A stretch of DNA of 64,000 bases, taken from assembly GCA_013399695.1 (NCBI GenBank), contig VXAU01001352.1, forward strand, positions 1 through 64,000, in the 5' to 3' direction. Numbering within the stretch: position 1 is the first letter of the stretch; every line of letters starts with the position of its first letter. Below the pieces are notes generated by a model. That model saw nothing but the letters and a program-made list of their open reading frames with translations. It did no database searches and was not told the origin of the DNA. Below are positions 25,501 to 38,700 of the stretch, one piece after another. Position numbers and translations under genes: made by a program. The stretch is from Formicarius rufipectus (lineage: Eukaryota > Chordata > Aves > Passeriformes > Formicariidae).

Positions 25501-26759
25501 CACCTTTTTAAAGTAAACATCTTATCTTAGAATATCTTACAATATTCTGGTTTTCTTGTCTTTTTTCTTTTCTTGTGAGGTATTGGTTGAGTACGGATTT
25601 GCTAATTACAATGATATCACCCACCAGTTCTTCCAGGTGGAAGAGCTGTGCAAGCTTTTGTGATTTAAAGGATGGGAAACACACAAAAAAGAGAAAATTC
25701 TTTGCATAAAGTAAGAATTAAAAAATGCCTTTCTTACAAGGCATTTAAAAAGGAATCAAACCCCATGACTTACCAAAGGCTCTGTCACATTCTCATTTGA
25801 TTGCACTGTAAATGCAGAGATATCCTAGATAAAGAAATGAAAAACAAATGCGCAACCATTTGAGACAGGATATCTGCAGGTATCTATCAAAGTTTGTTTA
25901 CATAGAATAAGATGACAAATACAACTTTACTAATAATTATTTTTTAATACTGACTCAGATTATCTAAGTACTATTAATATTAAAGACATTCTTTTTTCAA
26001 TTATATATTCAATCCTCCTAAACAAAGAAATTTACCTCACTACAGGCAGTGAAAAGCCATTCATTAAATATATGTGATTTGTTTTCAGGTACAATGCACT
26101 TCTAAGTTGTGAAACTTTTTGCAGACTACATATAGCTGTGCTTGGAGAGTATGCTAGCTCTAAGCTGCTTTCATATCTTCTTGACCCTGGGCTTTTATTT
26201 GAGTAATAACTAGAGAATTACAGTTACAACATTTTACTTGCATTAAGAAATGGAAATATGGAGGTGTTTTCCAACACTTCACTCATTCAGAACCAATTAA
26301 TTTGCAAAATATTGCTGAGTCAGATTATTTTCCTACTGCAGTGTAGGCAGGAAATATTTATTTCCTCCAGACCAACATTTTGCCTTAATTATTAGAGGTG
26401 GCAGTGTTGTGCTTTGCCCCTTCCTTCCTGATCCTTTACTAAACTAAACGTCCTGGAGCAGAATTTCAATCTCTGTATAAGCTGAGTCTTTTACAAGGTG
26501 GTGTACAGGGTGTGCTGCAGATGAGCCAGTCTCTGAAAGGATGCTGGAAAATAATGAGGTCCCAGGTTATGCACCTGAAACTTGGGATCATGACGCAGCC
26601 CTGAAATTTGAAAACATAAACATGGTGCCTTCATGTGCTGTATCTCTGTGATAGGTAACAGTCCCACCATCAGCTCAGCAATGAGCAAACACCTTACATT
26701 TAACTTTGAGGGTGAAATATATCTTCACTGAAAATAACAATGGAGGAAAAAAATCCCTC

Positions 26760-26790
<31 letters not shown>

Positions 26791-29700
26791 GAGTCACTGA
26801 AACTATGTGAAACTGAGGAAACTGTTTTTTACAGGATTTTGGGATTGTGAGAAAAATGCACAAAAGAGGACAGTAAAAAAGCTAAACCAGCCCATTTAGG
26901 AGGAAAAAGTCAGTTCCACTAAGGTAGTTAGATATTTTGCTATTAAATTCGGTGAGTCCTAAGAGTATTAGAACCATTCCAGCAATATTTAAGAAAAATT
27001 TTTGAGAACAGACAAGATCTGGATTTGATACAGTATGACACTATTATGCAGCTTGTCTGTAGATCAGATTTCCTGAAATTGTATAGCCAGTCTTAATCCC
27101 TTCCTAATAGCAGAGAAAAAAAATTATCTCCAAACCTGTTTCTTTCTTACCTGCGAAAATCCATTAAATGCTGTGGTGGATGCCTAAGTAAAAGTGAAGA
27201 TCAGAACAAATTATCATTTGCTTACTAGACTAGAACATGAGTCAAAACATTTTTATTTGCAAAATAAAAATGTAGGCCAGACATCAAAAAAAAAATTTAA
27301 AAAAAAAATGGTAAGGCAGCAAGAAATTTGACAACAGCGCTATTCAATAACAGGCATCACAGGTTTAAAGAATTAAAGAAAAAAAAAAAAAGAAAAAGCA
27401 AAGTAACTTAAGTATTTTTACAAAACAATAATAAAAAAAGACTAGGTGCATTTAAAGATATACAGATAAAACACAAAAGCTGCGAGACACAATGTGCCTT
27501 CACAGTTCCAAGCTTCATTTGCCATTTTGAAATGCATTTTTGTCAGCCTGCTTCATTACACGGCTGAAGGGCACCACACTATGAACAGTTGCATGGCAAT
27601 TTCTCAAAAAAAAGAAAAGCAGGGGCTTAGGAAGGGCAGTGGGAAACACACAAATGGAATGTTTGTAAACAACAAGGTTATGCATGGCCTAAGGAACTCT
27701 TTGTCTAGACTAGGCTACACACTGGGGTAGGTACCTCTTCTTTATCAGCCTCAATTTCCTGGTACAACAATCCATATCTCCGGTTAGCAATTTCATCTTC
27801 AGATAAATCTGAGTTGTTGGTCTCATTGTCTTTAGGACTAGTTGAACTCTCGGTGCTAGCATTTCTGGAATTTCCCATTTGAAAGAGAGCCAAGGGTCTA
27901 GCTACCTCCTTGCTCGGTCCAGGATTGTTAATGCCTGCCTGTTCCCCAGGCAGACCTGGTTTTACTGGTGTCTCCTGAATTTTATTGCTTGTGCTTGCAC
28001 TTACTTCTGCCCAGCTGTTATCAGTACCTTCTAGGTCTTGTGTAGACCATTTAGTACTAATACCTAACCAAACATTTTCCATGTTACCTTCCTCTGAGTC
28101 TTGCTCTCTGGGGAAGAAGAGCCAATTATCCAGTCCATTGGCTTGGCTATCTGACAGATTAGAAAAACCCCAGGAATCATTAGTAACTGTTGGATCCCAG
28201 TTTGCCAGCCAGGGGTCTGTTTCCAAGACTTCAGGAACACCACTGCTACTAGGAAGCTCTCCAGTGGCTGCTGCTGCCCTACCTGTCACTTGCTCTTCTG
28301 CACTATCCAGGCAAGGATTACCACATCTTGTGCTGGCAGCATCGCCTGTCTTGGGCACCAATGCCCCCTGGTTGTCAGCAGCAGCTTCAGTGCCAGTACT
28401 ACCATTTGGGAGGTGGCTGGTGCCACTGTCTTCAGTTCCTTTATCAGACTCTTCTGCACTGAACAATTCAGCATTACCCAGATCACTCCCAGTATCTGTA
28501 GAGTACTTTCCTGTGTGGTCAGTTATCTCTAGGTCACCCCCTGCCCTTGTCTTTATGCACTCTGTGGATGTACTCTCTCCAGTACCACTGTCAGTTTGGT
28601 CTAAGGCATCCTCAAATGTTCTTTCATGGTCCTGATCCCGGATACCAAGGGGTCTCTCAGGTTCAGTGCCAGTGATTGCTATAGTTTTACAGTTGTACAC
28701 TACTGTTTTGTCCCCACTTTCCAGCCCTGTGCTCAACAATGGTATTTCTCCATCAGTCTCCTCAGTGACATCAACCTGTTTAAATTCTTCTTCTCTAGGG
28801 TTTTCCAGGTTAGCACCACTAGCTCTTCCAGTATCCCCATCATTATCTTTAAACTCAGGTAAATTTTCTACCTCTGTGCTGACTAAAATGTCAAGATCTG
28901 ATTTTGCTAAACCTGTATGAAGTTTTGTCTCACTGTTTCCTTTGGTTTCACAACCTCGCTCTTCCAGTTCCTCTGTACCTTCTACCTCCTTGGAGTTAGC
29001 TCCGGTCTCTACCTTTTCACTTGGCTTGACACCTGCCCACTCGTCTTCCTCATGCTCTTCCTCTGCCTTTTGCTCATCACATGGGAGGGGTTCATCCAAC
29101 AAGCTATCAGTTCCCAGGATGGGTGTCTCAAAACCGGTTATGGTCTCTAAAGGCTGATTGGTCACCACATCTTCCCACAGGACATTTTTGGCATCCAACT
29201 GGTCCTCCAGTGAAGTCCTCTGGTTTTCGTTTACAGGAGCTGACCCTGGTGCAGCATCCTCCTGCTCCCCCTCTGCAGGCCAAACATTAGCAGGCAGAGC
29301 ATCCGTGGATTCGCCGGAGGTCTGCTCTGCCCCAGGGAAAAGCAAAGAACCGCCTGCAGTAATTTCCTGGCTGACACTGGGGGTGCTAACATCTAGCCCC
29401 CAGCTGAGTGAACCTAGATCAGTTTGAGATCTGTTAATATCTTCTGATGACCCACTGTTTGGGGTTTCCTCCATGACCAGGTTACAGAGGGAAAGACTTT
29501 TTGAAGAATCAGGCTTTAAGCAGACAGAAAAGCAAAGAAAAAACACAAGATGAAAAAGATAAAGGCGGACTTGATGAGAAAACACAAAATTTATATTTTA
29601 CAAGAGCAATTTTAATTTAAAGAATGAAGTGACTAAATTAAGCCATTTAAGAAAAAGCTATGTGGTTTGCAACATTTGGAGGCAATAGATTATAATGCAA

Positions 29701-32700
29701 AAGAGCAGCACTGATAGACAAAACCAGAGAACTACATATTACACCACAGTGATTAAAGCGTGTCTCTAAGGTGGTTGCGATTTTGGGGGGAGGTTTGCTT
29801 ACCGGCTGCACCAATTCACTGCTTGTCTGTAGAGAGGAAAGTCATACATATAAAGATACATGTATAAAGATATACAGAAAAGAAGACCACAGTGTACTTT
29901 GTTACAGCGGCAGTTCACTAATTAGCAGGTCTCTAACCAGCAGCAGCTACCAGTGAGGGGAAGGAGCAGCAGGTCCTTTCCTGCCACTCCACAGAAGACT
30001 AATCCCAGGCCCTTGAATTTTAAGCCTCTGCATTGCATTATGAAACAAGGCACATCTTGCTTTCCTGTGTGACCCACTGACGCTTCTATTGCAGGACTCT
30101 TATATCTCTACTGCAAAGAGGAGTTGTTCTGTGAGACAGTGACAAGGAGGGAAGCAATGCAAGTGGCAGTGGGGCTCGCCTGTATTCTCTCTCAGGCATC
30201 GCTACATCACTCGGGCCACGCAGAGGACCCTGAGCACGCAGCTCCTACTCTCCTCTTGCAGAGACATTCACATCCACACAGAGCAGGGAACTGAGTCACG
30301 AACTTGCTGCCACTTTGAACAGATACAAATGTTGCAAGGAAGTTCAACAATGTGTGCACTCAACTTCTTAAGAGAAACTTTGTAAAAGATTGAGTACCCT
30401 AATTTCACACATGTAGCTGTGAAGGTCACTACGAACTTCAAAAAAAACCAAAAAAACCCCAAAAAACGCTAGAGCAAAGATGAAAATAATTATAAATAAA
30501 AATACATAAATATTATTAAAAACAATAAATAAAACTGTGCAAAAAGAAGACAGTGATAAACCTATATAATGTAAGTTTAGAGCAATTCATTCACAACACT
30601 TCTGGGTATTTTAGCTGGTCTAGATACTTGCAGCCTTGAAATTTTGGGTAGTCTACATATGTGACTTTTTAAAGGCTCTATTTAACCTTACTCAATAGAG
30701 AGAAATGAACACTTAATATACATCATACATGGTATGTGTTCACAAAACAGTGCTGTAAATCTGAGTGCATGAATTTCTGTGATGGCTGAAGTTATAAAAG
30801 GCCAAAAATGAATGTACCAGACTCCATGTCAAGTCAACCCAGCCAACTCCATAACAAAGTCAAAAGGAAGCTCACAAAAGTTAGTTGTTTTCTTCCTGCA
30901 TGTCTTTGTATTTGGTTTGGCACCATGAGGAAGAAGGAAGGATTCATAGTTTACTACAGCTGCAGTTTTTTGTGAATAGCTCCAGCTCACTGTATGCTCA
31001 CAAAGGCAAACCAAATTCTCTCCTCCCTCCTGAATTTTGAGAAAATGGTTGTCCATTGGGTTAAAGTCCTGAGGAACTACACCTTCAGCTAATTAAAACA
31101 AGTGACTAACATCCATTATTACACGCTAATAGTTGTAATTCAGGCACAGTAAAAGCAACACAACTACAATGATTGTGAATTTTATTAGCCCAGATTTCTG
31201 ACATCACTTAGGTTTGTAGGCCAAGCAACAGTGGCTTAATATACTTGAAAGCATCATGGTCTGTAAACTCTTTATCTTTGTTTTTTGTAAAAGCATTATA
31301 AATCTGGGCTTAGGTTGTTACAAAATCAGAGGCACAGAAATATAATTATATATGTCACACTTACCGTCCATAGATCCCACGGCAATGTCTGAAAGGAGGA
31401 GTGGAAAAAAGAGGCTATGAGAAACACACCATTCATATACTGTATGTCCAAACAATGTGCACTAATTATGAAGATAAAATTTATATGTACATTTATAATA
31501 CATGCATATTTTTTATATCAGCACACATGTGTACATATATGTGGGTGCACATGTAGCTGCATAATACTCTTTTTGGTGACATAGGATGGGCAGAATGCAA
31601 TGCACTGTATTGTTTCCTACTTCAAAGTAGCTGTTGCTTTCCAGCAAACTCACATGGCCACATGCATGAGTAATGGTCAGAGTCTGAGCAGGTGACTGAA
31701 CAACTTTCAACATGTGTATGAGCCTCTGCAAGGTGTCAGCTCTAAAGAGCTTACATAGGCCAGGTTTTCTAGCCAGGTAAAAGAACTGATTCAGCTATCC
31801 ACTGAGCATAAGTAGGTTTTCCTCCACCTCTGACAAGAAAATGCTATACCTTTGGGGAAAGAAACCAAGAAAGTCAACTAAAATTTTCTTTTTCTTGTCC
31901 AGTCTGTTCATAGATGTTAGTGACCTTTTAACAGAAGAACTAAATAGACAGAAGAAAGAAAAGCAGCAGGCTTCATGCCCAGTATTTATAGCCCACCACA
32001 TGAGGAGCAGCTCTGCTGGTTGGCCCCAAAAGCTGTGTGAGATACTTCAAAATATATCTACTATATTTACAACTAGGATAAAGTCCTCAAACCCCCAAAA
32101 CCTAAGGACATTTATAAAGTAAAATGCAAAGTTGAAACATTTGCAAATGTTAAATGTGACACCTAACATTTGTGTGGGAGAAAGGACTGGTGCATTTAGC
32201 TCCCTTTCTTGCCTGTTTGCCTGTATTTTATAAGGCCAGAATGGTTCTTTGAACAACTTCTGCTTTGATGAGCAAAAGACACAGTAGTAACTCACCACTC
32301 AGATTTACAGCAAAGTAACATCAATTAACAACAAATTAACATTAATTTAGTTTAAATCCAGGTATGTGCTGCTTCTGCATATTCTTACATTGCTGTAACA
32401 TTACTAGTTGAGCACTCAAGCTCTAAGGAAAAATGACAGGTCTGTTTTACAGTGCTAAATGATACAAACCCTAATATCCTACTGACTTCCATGAAAGAAG
32501 AGATTGCTCATTTTCCATTTCCCTTTTCCCTGAGCATGAGGGGGAAAGGAAAGATGAGAGCACAGCTAGAAAATGGAGAAGAGGTCCAGGCAGGTTTAAA
32601 AGGTCACTCCTGCAGCAGTCATAGAAACAGAAAAGTAATTGAGGTAGGGCAGGCCAGAGCTCACTTAGTGTGGATCGATCACCCTGGCAGAGCAGTGGAG

Positions 32701-35700
32701 GGAGGTAATTAATTAAATTGTTAATAGAGAAGTCATGCCAGGCCTCCCAAGGCATCATGCACAGATGACTGCTCCTGTCTTAACATCACTTCTTCAGCAG
32801 TTTGCTGAATGGAAAGTAGTCATGACAGCCAAAAGCACCACTGGAGGCTCCCTTGTTAATCTCCCTACAAGCACAGGGCTCTCCAAAGACTGCAATCACA
32901 GGTTTCACTCTGTCTGTGTTGCCACAGCACTGCACCTGTCAAATCCAGGGCTGTCTTCCCTTCTGAAAACACAGTGTTATAACTCATCCACATGCTCTTT
33001 TGGATGTGGACCATCCCTTCTCATGCACATGTTTCAAGGAAAGGTGAAAGGAGAGGAGAGACTGAAGGTGCTCAGTGAATGTTATATTCTATATAGAATT
33101 ATATTGTTTTTTTCATGGTACAGTTGAATCTAAAATAACTTCTTTTAAACTAAATGATTAATCAACTCCTCTACAATCTGTATAATATGATGTCAGAACA
33201 AATGTGTTCTGTCACAAAAGTTAAGTATCTTTGATTTGATGATCCCACTGCTCTAATCAGTGTTACTACAAAACAAGCTGAAAGGGTAGTTGGCAAAGCC
33301 ACACCTAGAGTTTTCTGTCACTGGTGAATGCCAAAGAATTTCATTCTCCTTTCCCTTGCTCTTTCCTGTTTAGAGGGAGCAAAAAAATAAGTAAAATGCA
33401 CAAAGTTTCTGCTAGAATGGAACACTTCTGGCAAATCTCAGTGAGAAATGTCAGGTAACATTTGGAATGCTGACAATGCATGATTTTTCTGACAGTGCAT
33501 ATCCCATGAGAGATCACTACAGATCTCATTACATAACTAGGACTGCAGACCAAACAAGAAATTAATTGAGGAAGAGATCAGCAGAGAATCAGGACTCAGC
33601 CTTAAACTGCTTCTCTTCTCACTCCTTTCCCAGAGTGGCATTACTGAACAGCTGATTAGCCCTCTCAGGTATCACAGAACAAACCAAATTAGTGATATCC
33701 ACATGGATAATAAGTCTTGCTAACAGTGTATTAACCTTGTTTCTTTGTGTACAAGACAGGGATACAGATGTGTTGGCCAGGAGATGTTCCCTACTTTACT
33801 ATCTGCCCTGCGGGCACTGGGGATAAATTCTGGATTTTAAAACAGCAGGTCCTGGAGGGTAAGCCAATGAATGTCAGCAGCTTGATATATCAGCCTTTTT
33901 TATTAATTTTCATCCATGTTGCTGCATAAAATATCATGGCAAATACTGCTGCTGAATGCAGAATTTCTGTAACACAACATTCTACAAGGAAACACCCTAT
34001 TTCATTCTCTCATTTTCCTTGAGGTCAAGTCTAAAATAGGTTTACAGCAAAACCACTCAGATCATTCCACTGCCTGGTACAGAAAACTCCATCACAGCAA
34101 AGCAATCACATGCTGACTCCACGAGACCTAGGTCCCCTGAGGAATCTCTCCAGACACGAAGAATCTAAGCCAGGTCAGAGAAGTTGTCTGAAAAACAAGC
34201 TCTGGAGAATTAAAATGCTTACACTAAGAGTTCTTCTAAAGGTGGAAAATAACAGCATGCCAAAGTCCAGGGCAAGGTATCAGCACCATTCTCAGTGGTA
34301 GACATCTCATTTTATCACCTGACAATTTCCTCTCCTTCCAGTACATCATCAAGTACAGGGTTACTGAGCAGGAAATACGGATGGCTGACTAGAACTTCTC
34401 AGGAAGACAAAGCCTTTCAGTCACTGCATTAGCACACAAAGCAAATCTTTGCTACCAAACACAGCATGTTGCATTCATATGCTTTGCCCACCTTGAGGCA
34501 AAGAGATACCTGAGACATGGGTGAATGACTAACTCCTGTTGGTACAGCTTCTGGTTTGAAAGGGTCGAAGTCCAAATCTAGCAAAGATTCCTCTTTCTTA
34601 GCTTCGGGTACTTCATTCTGTTAGAAGAGAAACATAACTCTTGAAAAAACTTATCTTTCAAAAGCTTACCTGAGCAGTAAAATACTAAAAGAAAAAAATA
34701 AAAACCTTTATCAGACTAAGTAGCTGTGGTGTATGCTAGGAGGGGAGGAAGCTCTGAAGGTTTTTCTGAGCTTTAGTGTAAGTTTTAATTTTAGGAGATT
34801 CACTCTTACGACGCCTTTGATTTCTCTATAGTACAGCTTTGTCTCTTCAGGCTAAACAATCACAACCCTTTTGAAAAACTGCTGAGTGTACACCATTTGA
34901 CTGTGAAGGCCCTTTTGAAGTGCTTTGAGACAGAAAACAAAACTAGAGACTACAAAAATGGCACCCAGTGTCCATACATTCTAATAAGTGAGTCTCTCCC
35001 CAAACACAAACATTAATAAAAAACCAATACAGAAGGACATAAATGCATTTGAATTAAGTTTCAATTCTGAACATGAACAGCAATTTACATTTAATATTGC
35101 CCATAGCTCTAAACTTTAGGAAATACCTGAATGGGCACTGGAACAAACCGCCCAAAGAAGCTGTGGATGTCCTGCCCTGGAAGTGTTCAAGGCCAGGTCG
35201 GATGGGGCTCTAAGCAGCCTGGTCAGCTGAAAGGTGACCCTGCCCATGGCAGGGGGATTGGAACTAGAGTATCTTTAAGATCCTTTCCAATCCCTTCCAA
35301 CCCAAACCACTCTGATACGCTCTCATTAAACTGAATTACATGGTAGAGTCTTTTTTTGTTTGCAATTAATAAATTAGCCAAAGTCTCTGAGGTCAACATA
35401 AATATATGTATTGTATCAATGGGATACAGGTTTTTCCTGCTGTAAAGAAACTGAACAAATTATTAGTGTGATTCAACATAAAATATTAACTAGCATGCAA
35501 CTGTGGTTGAGATTTAATTATCACTGATTATAAATATTCTAGGCAAGCATCTTGGTCTCAGTAACAAGGCTAGTGCTGCCTACTGCTAGTTGTTTATTAA
35601 ACAGTGAGAGAAGCTTGTACAACAGGACAAGACTACAACAACAGGGCAGGCATAAAACCAGTAAAATCAGGAGATAATAATAATTATGAAGATGACAATG

Positions 35701-38700
35701 ATAGTAAAATAAATGAACAAAGTCTTTCTATTATTAAAACACTTTAAAGTATAAACTTTCCAAATTAGTGTTACTATTGGTAAACAGATGCTCAAAGTTA
35801 CATAGTTAATGGCTTCCATTACACCACAAAACACCCAAGCTCTCTGTGTCACCTGCAAACATGGACAAAACAGCTCCTCAGTCCCTGCGTTAGAAATGAC
35901 AGAGTGACCTGGAACTCCTCAGTCTGGAAGAACTGTGCTAGGGATGGTATGGGCAGGGTCTCTACGAGCGTGAGAGGTGCAGGGATTTGGCTGCTTCCCA
36001 GTTCTTCCAAAGCAGGAAGGCAGAGGGTAGCAAAGCTGATGGTGGCAGATGAGGAATAAAGAAAAGGGGTGGTGCTCCATGTGGCACAGAGTTCAGCTGG
36101 GGACTGCCTTGCCTTCAGGTGGTGTGAATGTGAAAATTGTACACAGGCTGAAAGACTGAATAAACCTGTAGCAAAATAGTCTGCTGAGGCTTACTAAAGA
36201 GGTAAAAATCAGGTCAAAGAAGTCCCTGAGCTGCAAATGACTGGAGGCGGGTAGAATACAGTAGAAGGGCATGTCAAGAGTGCCAACTTTGCTTGCCTTG
36301 TTTTATCTTCTTCCCCTGGCCTCTGCTTTTGGCCACAGGTGATGAGAGATAACCAGTCTGACACACTGAAGCCAATGTTACAATGCAGCACTTTGAAAAG
36401 TCAAAGCCACTATTCCCACCAGTAACAAGCATTGCATTCATTCTGTCATGCCTTCCATCCAGTGCATTTAGACTTCATCACATACACCCTGATGGACCAA
36501 CACAGCATCTGATGGCATATAATCAGAAATGGATGGAGACAGAAGAGTTAGTTATCTTTCAGTGAGGTTTGAGAATGCAGTTTCTACTTTTGAGGACTGA
36601 ATCTGATGAACACGAGTCTTACTTAGGCCATGCATGATGACAGCTAAGGTATCTGCAGTGACAGGGCACTGATCACTGACTGCAAAAACTGTCATTACCC
36701 ATGACCCTCAGACCAAAATGAAGAGAACACTTGTCTTAACTGTAGTGACAAAGGCCCAAATAAACATGGAGAGTACCTAAGATATCACATTACATGGCGA
36801 TGTAGGAGAAACAGGAACCTCAGGAAATCCTTCAATAAGGGACAAAGCTGTGTCAGGGAGGCCTGCCAAAAATCCTGTAGTTATTCCACCATTGCGTGAC
36901 GTAGTGTGAATTAATGAGACATCTGAAAGAGGTGGCTGTGCAAGAGGTATGTTCAAGGAATGGAGAAGGCACAAGAAACCTGCAAGAACCACCAGAACCG
37001 CTACTCCTCTCTGCACAGTCTGTACAAACTTTAAAATAGCCTTAGCAGTTCACTTCAGAGATGTTGGATGCCCTCAGACATATTAAGTATGGGGGATATA
37101 AAGGCCTACAATGACCCAGCTAGTAACTGGACACTAGGGAGAAATGTGATGTGAAGAAAATGAGAACAAACAAGAAACACTCATTTCCAAATGAACCTTT
37201 CATCCAGTCACCCAGATCTCTCATCTTCTCTCCTCTTTCTTTCACTTAGCAGTAATTAAATCCATTATTGAAAACGAGTAACCTGAATATGTGAGCTATT
37301 TTGTTGAATCAGTGCAAAAATATTCAACAGTATCAAGCAATACTGCCTTTCAGCATCTTCCACAACAGTGAGTGCATCAGTACTGCTTAGTAAAAAAGAA
37401 GGAACAACAATTGCAGGGTATTTTTGTTCCAGGGAAGAAAAGTGTTTGACCTGTTTGGAATCCACTCTGAAACACTGGATTAAAGCAGCAAAGCTCTATT
37501 CACCAGCCTGCTGGTTTTGTGCCTCTGCATAAGCAATGCCTGGGACACCAGTGGTGGGCCTTTGGGAAGTCCTGCACCATTAACAGGCTCTGCATGCTTG
37601 AGCACGCCCTCCATACTGCCCAACAAGGGCTTTGGGACTACAGGAGAAGCCATATGCACCAAGAGGAATAAGTCAATGTTTCCTGTGGATTTCATGGTGC
37701 ATATGTATGCAATAACCAGTTCACTTAGAGAAGGATACAAAACCTAGACATCATTTTATTTGAGTATGTCTGTACATGCTCAGAAACAGTGAGGATGCTT
37801 TAGAGGTGGGGTGGGTTTTGTGGAGGGAGACGTGTAGATGATTCCTGAGAAGGTGGCCAGGGAATGAATAGCTTAGGTCATTCCCAGGTCACTGACTGCA
37901 GAGGAGGGAAGGACATAAATTATTCACTGAAGTGAGATCCACTTTTCCTTGAGGGACAAGGAAAAGATATCAGTTCACAGAAGCATGCCCTACCTTTATT
38001 ATGCTGTTCCATTTTTAAGCCAATCTCTCACAGAAAGGATGTAAAGATTCTGGAAATGTGACTTACACTCATTTAAAGCCCTGTTCCAGTGTCATCTCTT
38101 AATACTAAAGAAAACCAGTTCCATTTCTGCTTCCCCAGATGGCCTGACATACAAATGTCAGCTGGATATAGTATTGAATGCAGGGGATCACATCTAGAAC
38201 AAACTGCACCAACTCTCACCACTTCTGCCAAGGCCCACACTCTGGTAATTACCAGAGTAACTACCTCCTATGAAGAGTCAGGGTACAACGATGGAGCAGA
38301 GCTGCCACCTCCCTTCAGAAGGAGGGTCTTGCAGTGGCTGCATTCTGGAAGTTGCCTTTAATTCTTTAATTGAATGAGGACTTGACTATAAATAACTCCC
38401 TTGTCTTCCAAATGGATCCCTACAGATGGGAATGCTTGTTTCTCTCCACCATAAGAAAACAAAGCAGCACACATTCAAATGGTATAACTTTTTCATTCTG
38501 TGCCTACATTCTCCTGTGTTGTCAAACAAATTAGTACAAAACCAATGATTCACATGAAAACAAAAATTCATAAACATTCTGCACAAGCTTCGGACGTACA
38601 TAACTCTCCCCAGTCTATCAGACACAGGCTCAAATTTCAAAGTTGCAATTACGATAATAGAAAGGGACCATTTTCCAACAACCAGCAATTACCCATAACT

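Noticed and set aside
27985..28635. 216-codon plus-strand frame opposite the cassette exon
   Set aside because: It is antisense to the AMPH coding exon and Ser/Val/Leu-rich as expected for the complement of an acidic Ser/Thr-rich frame.
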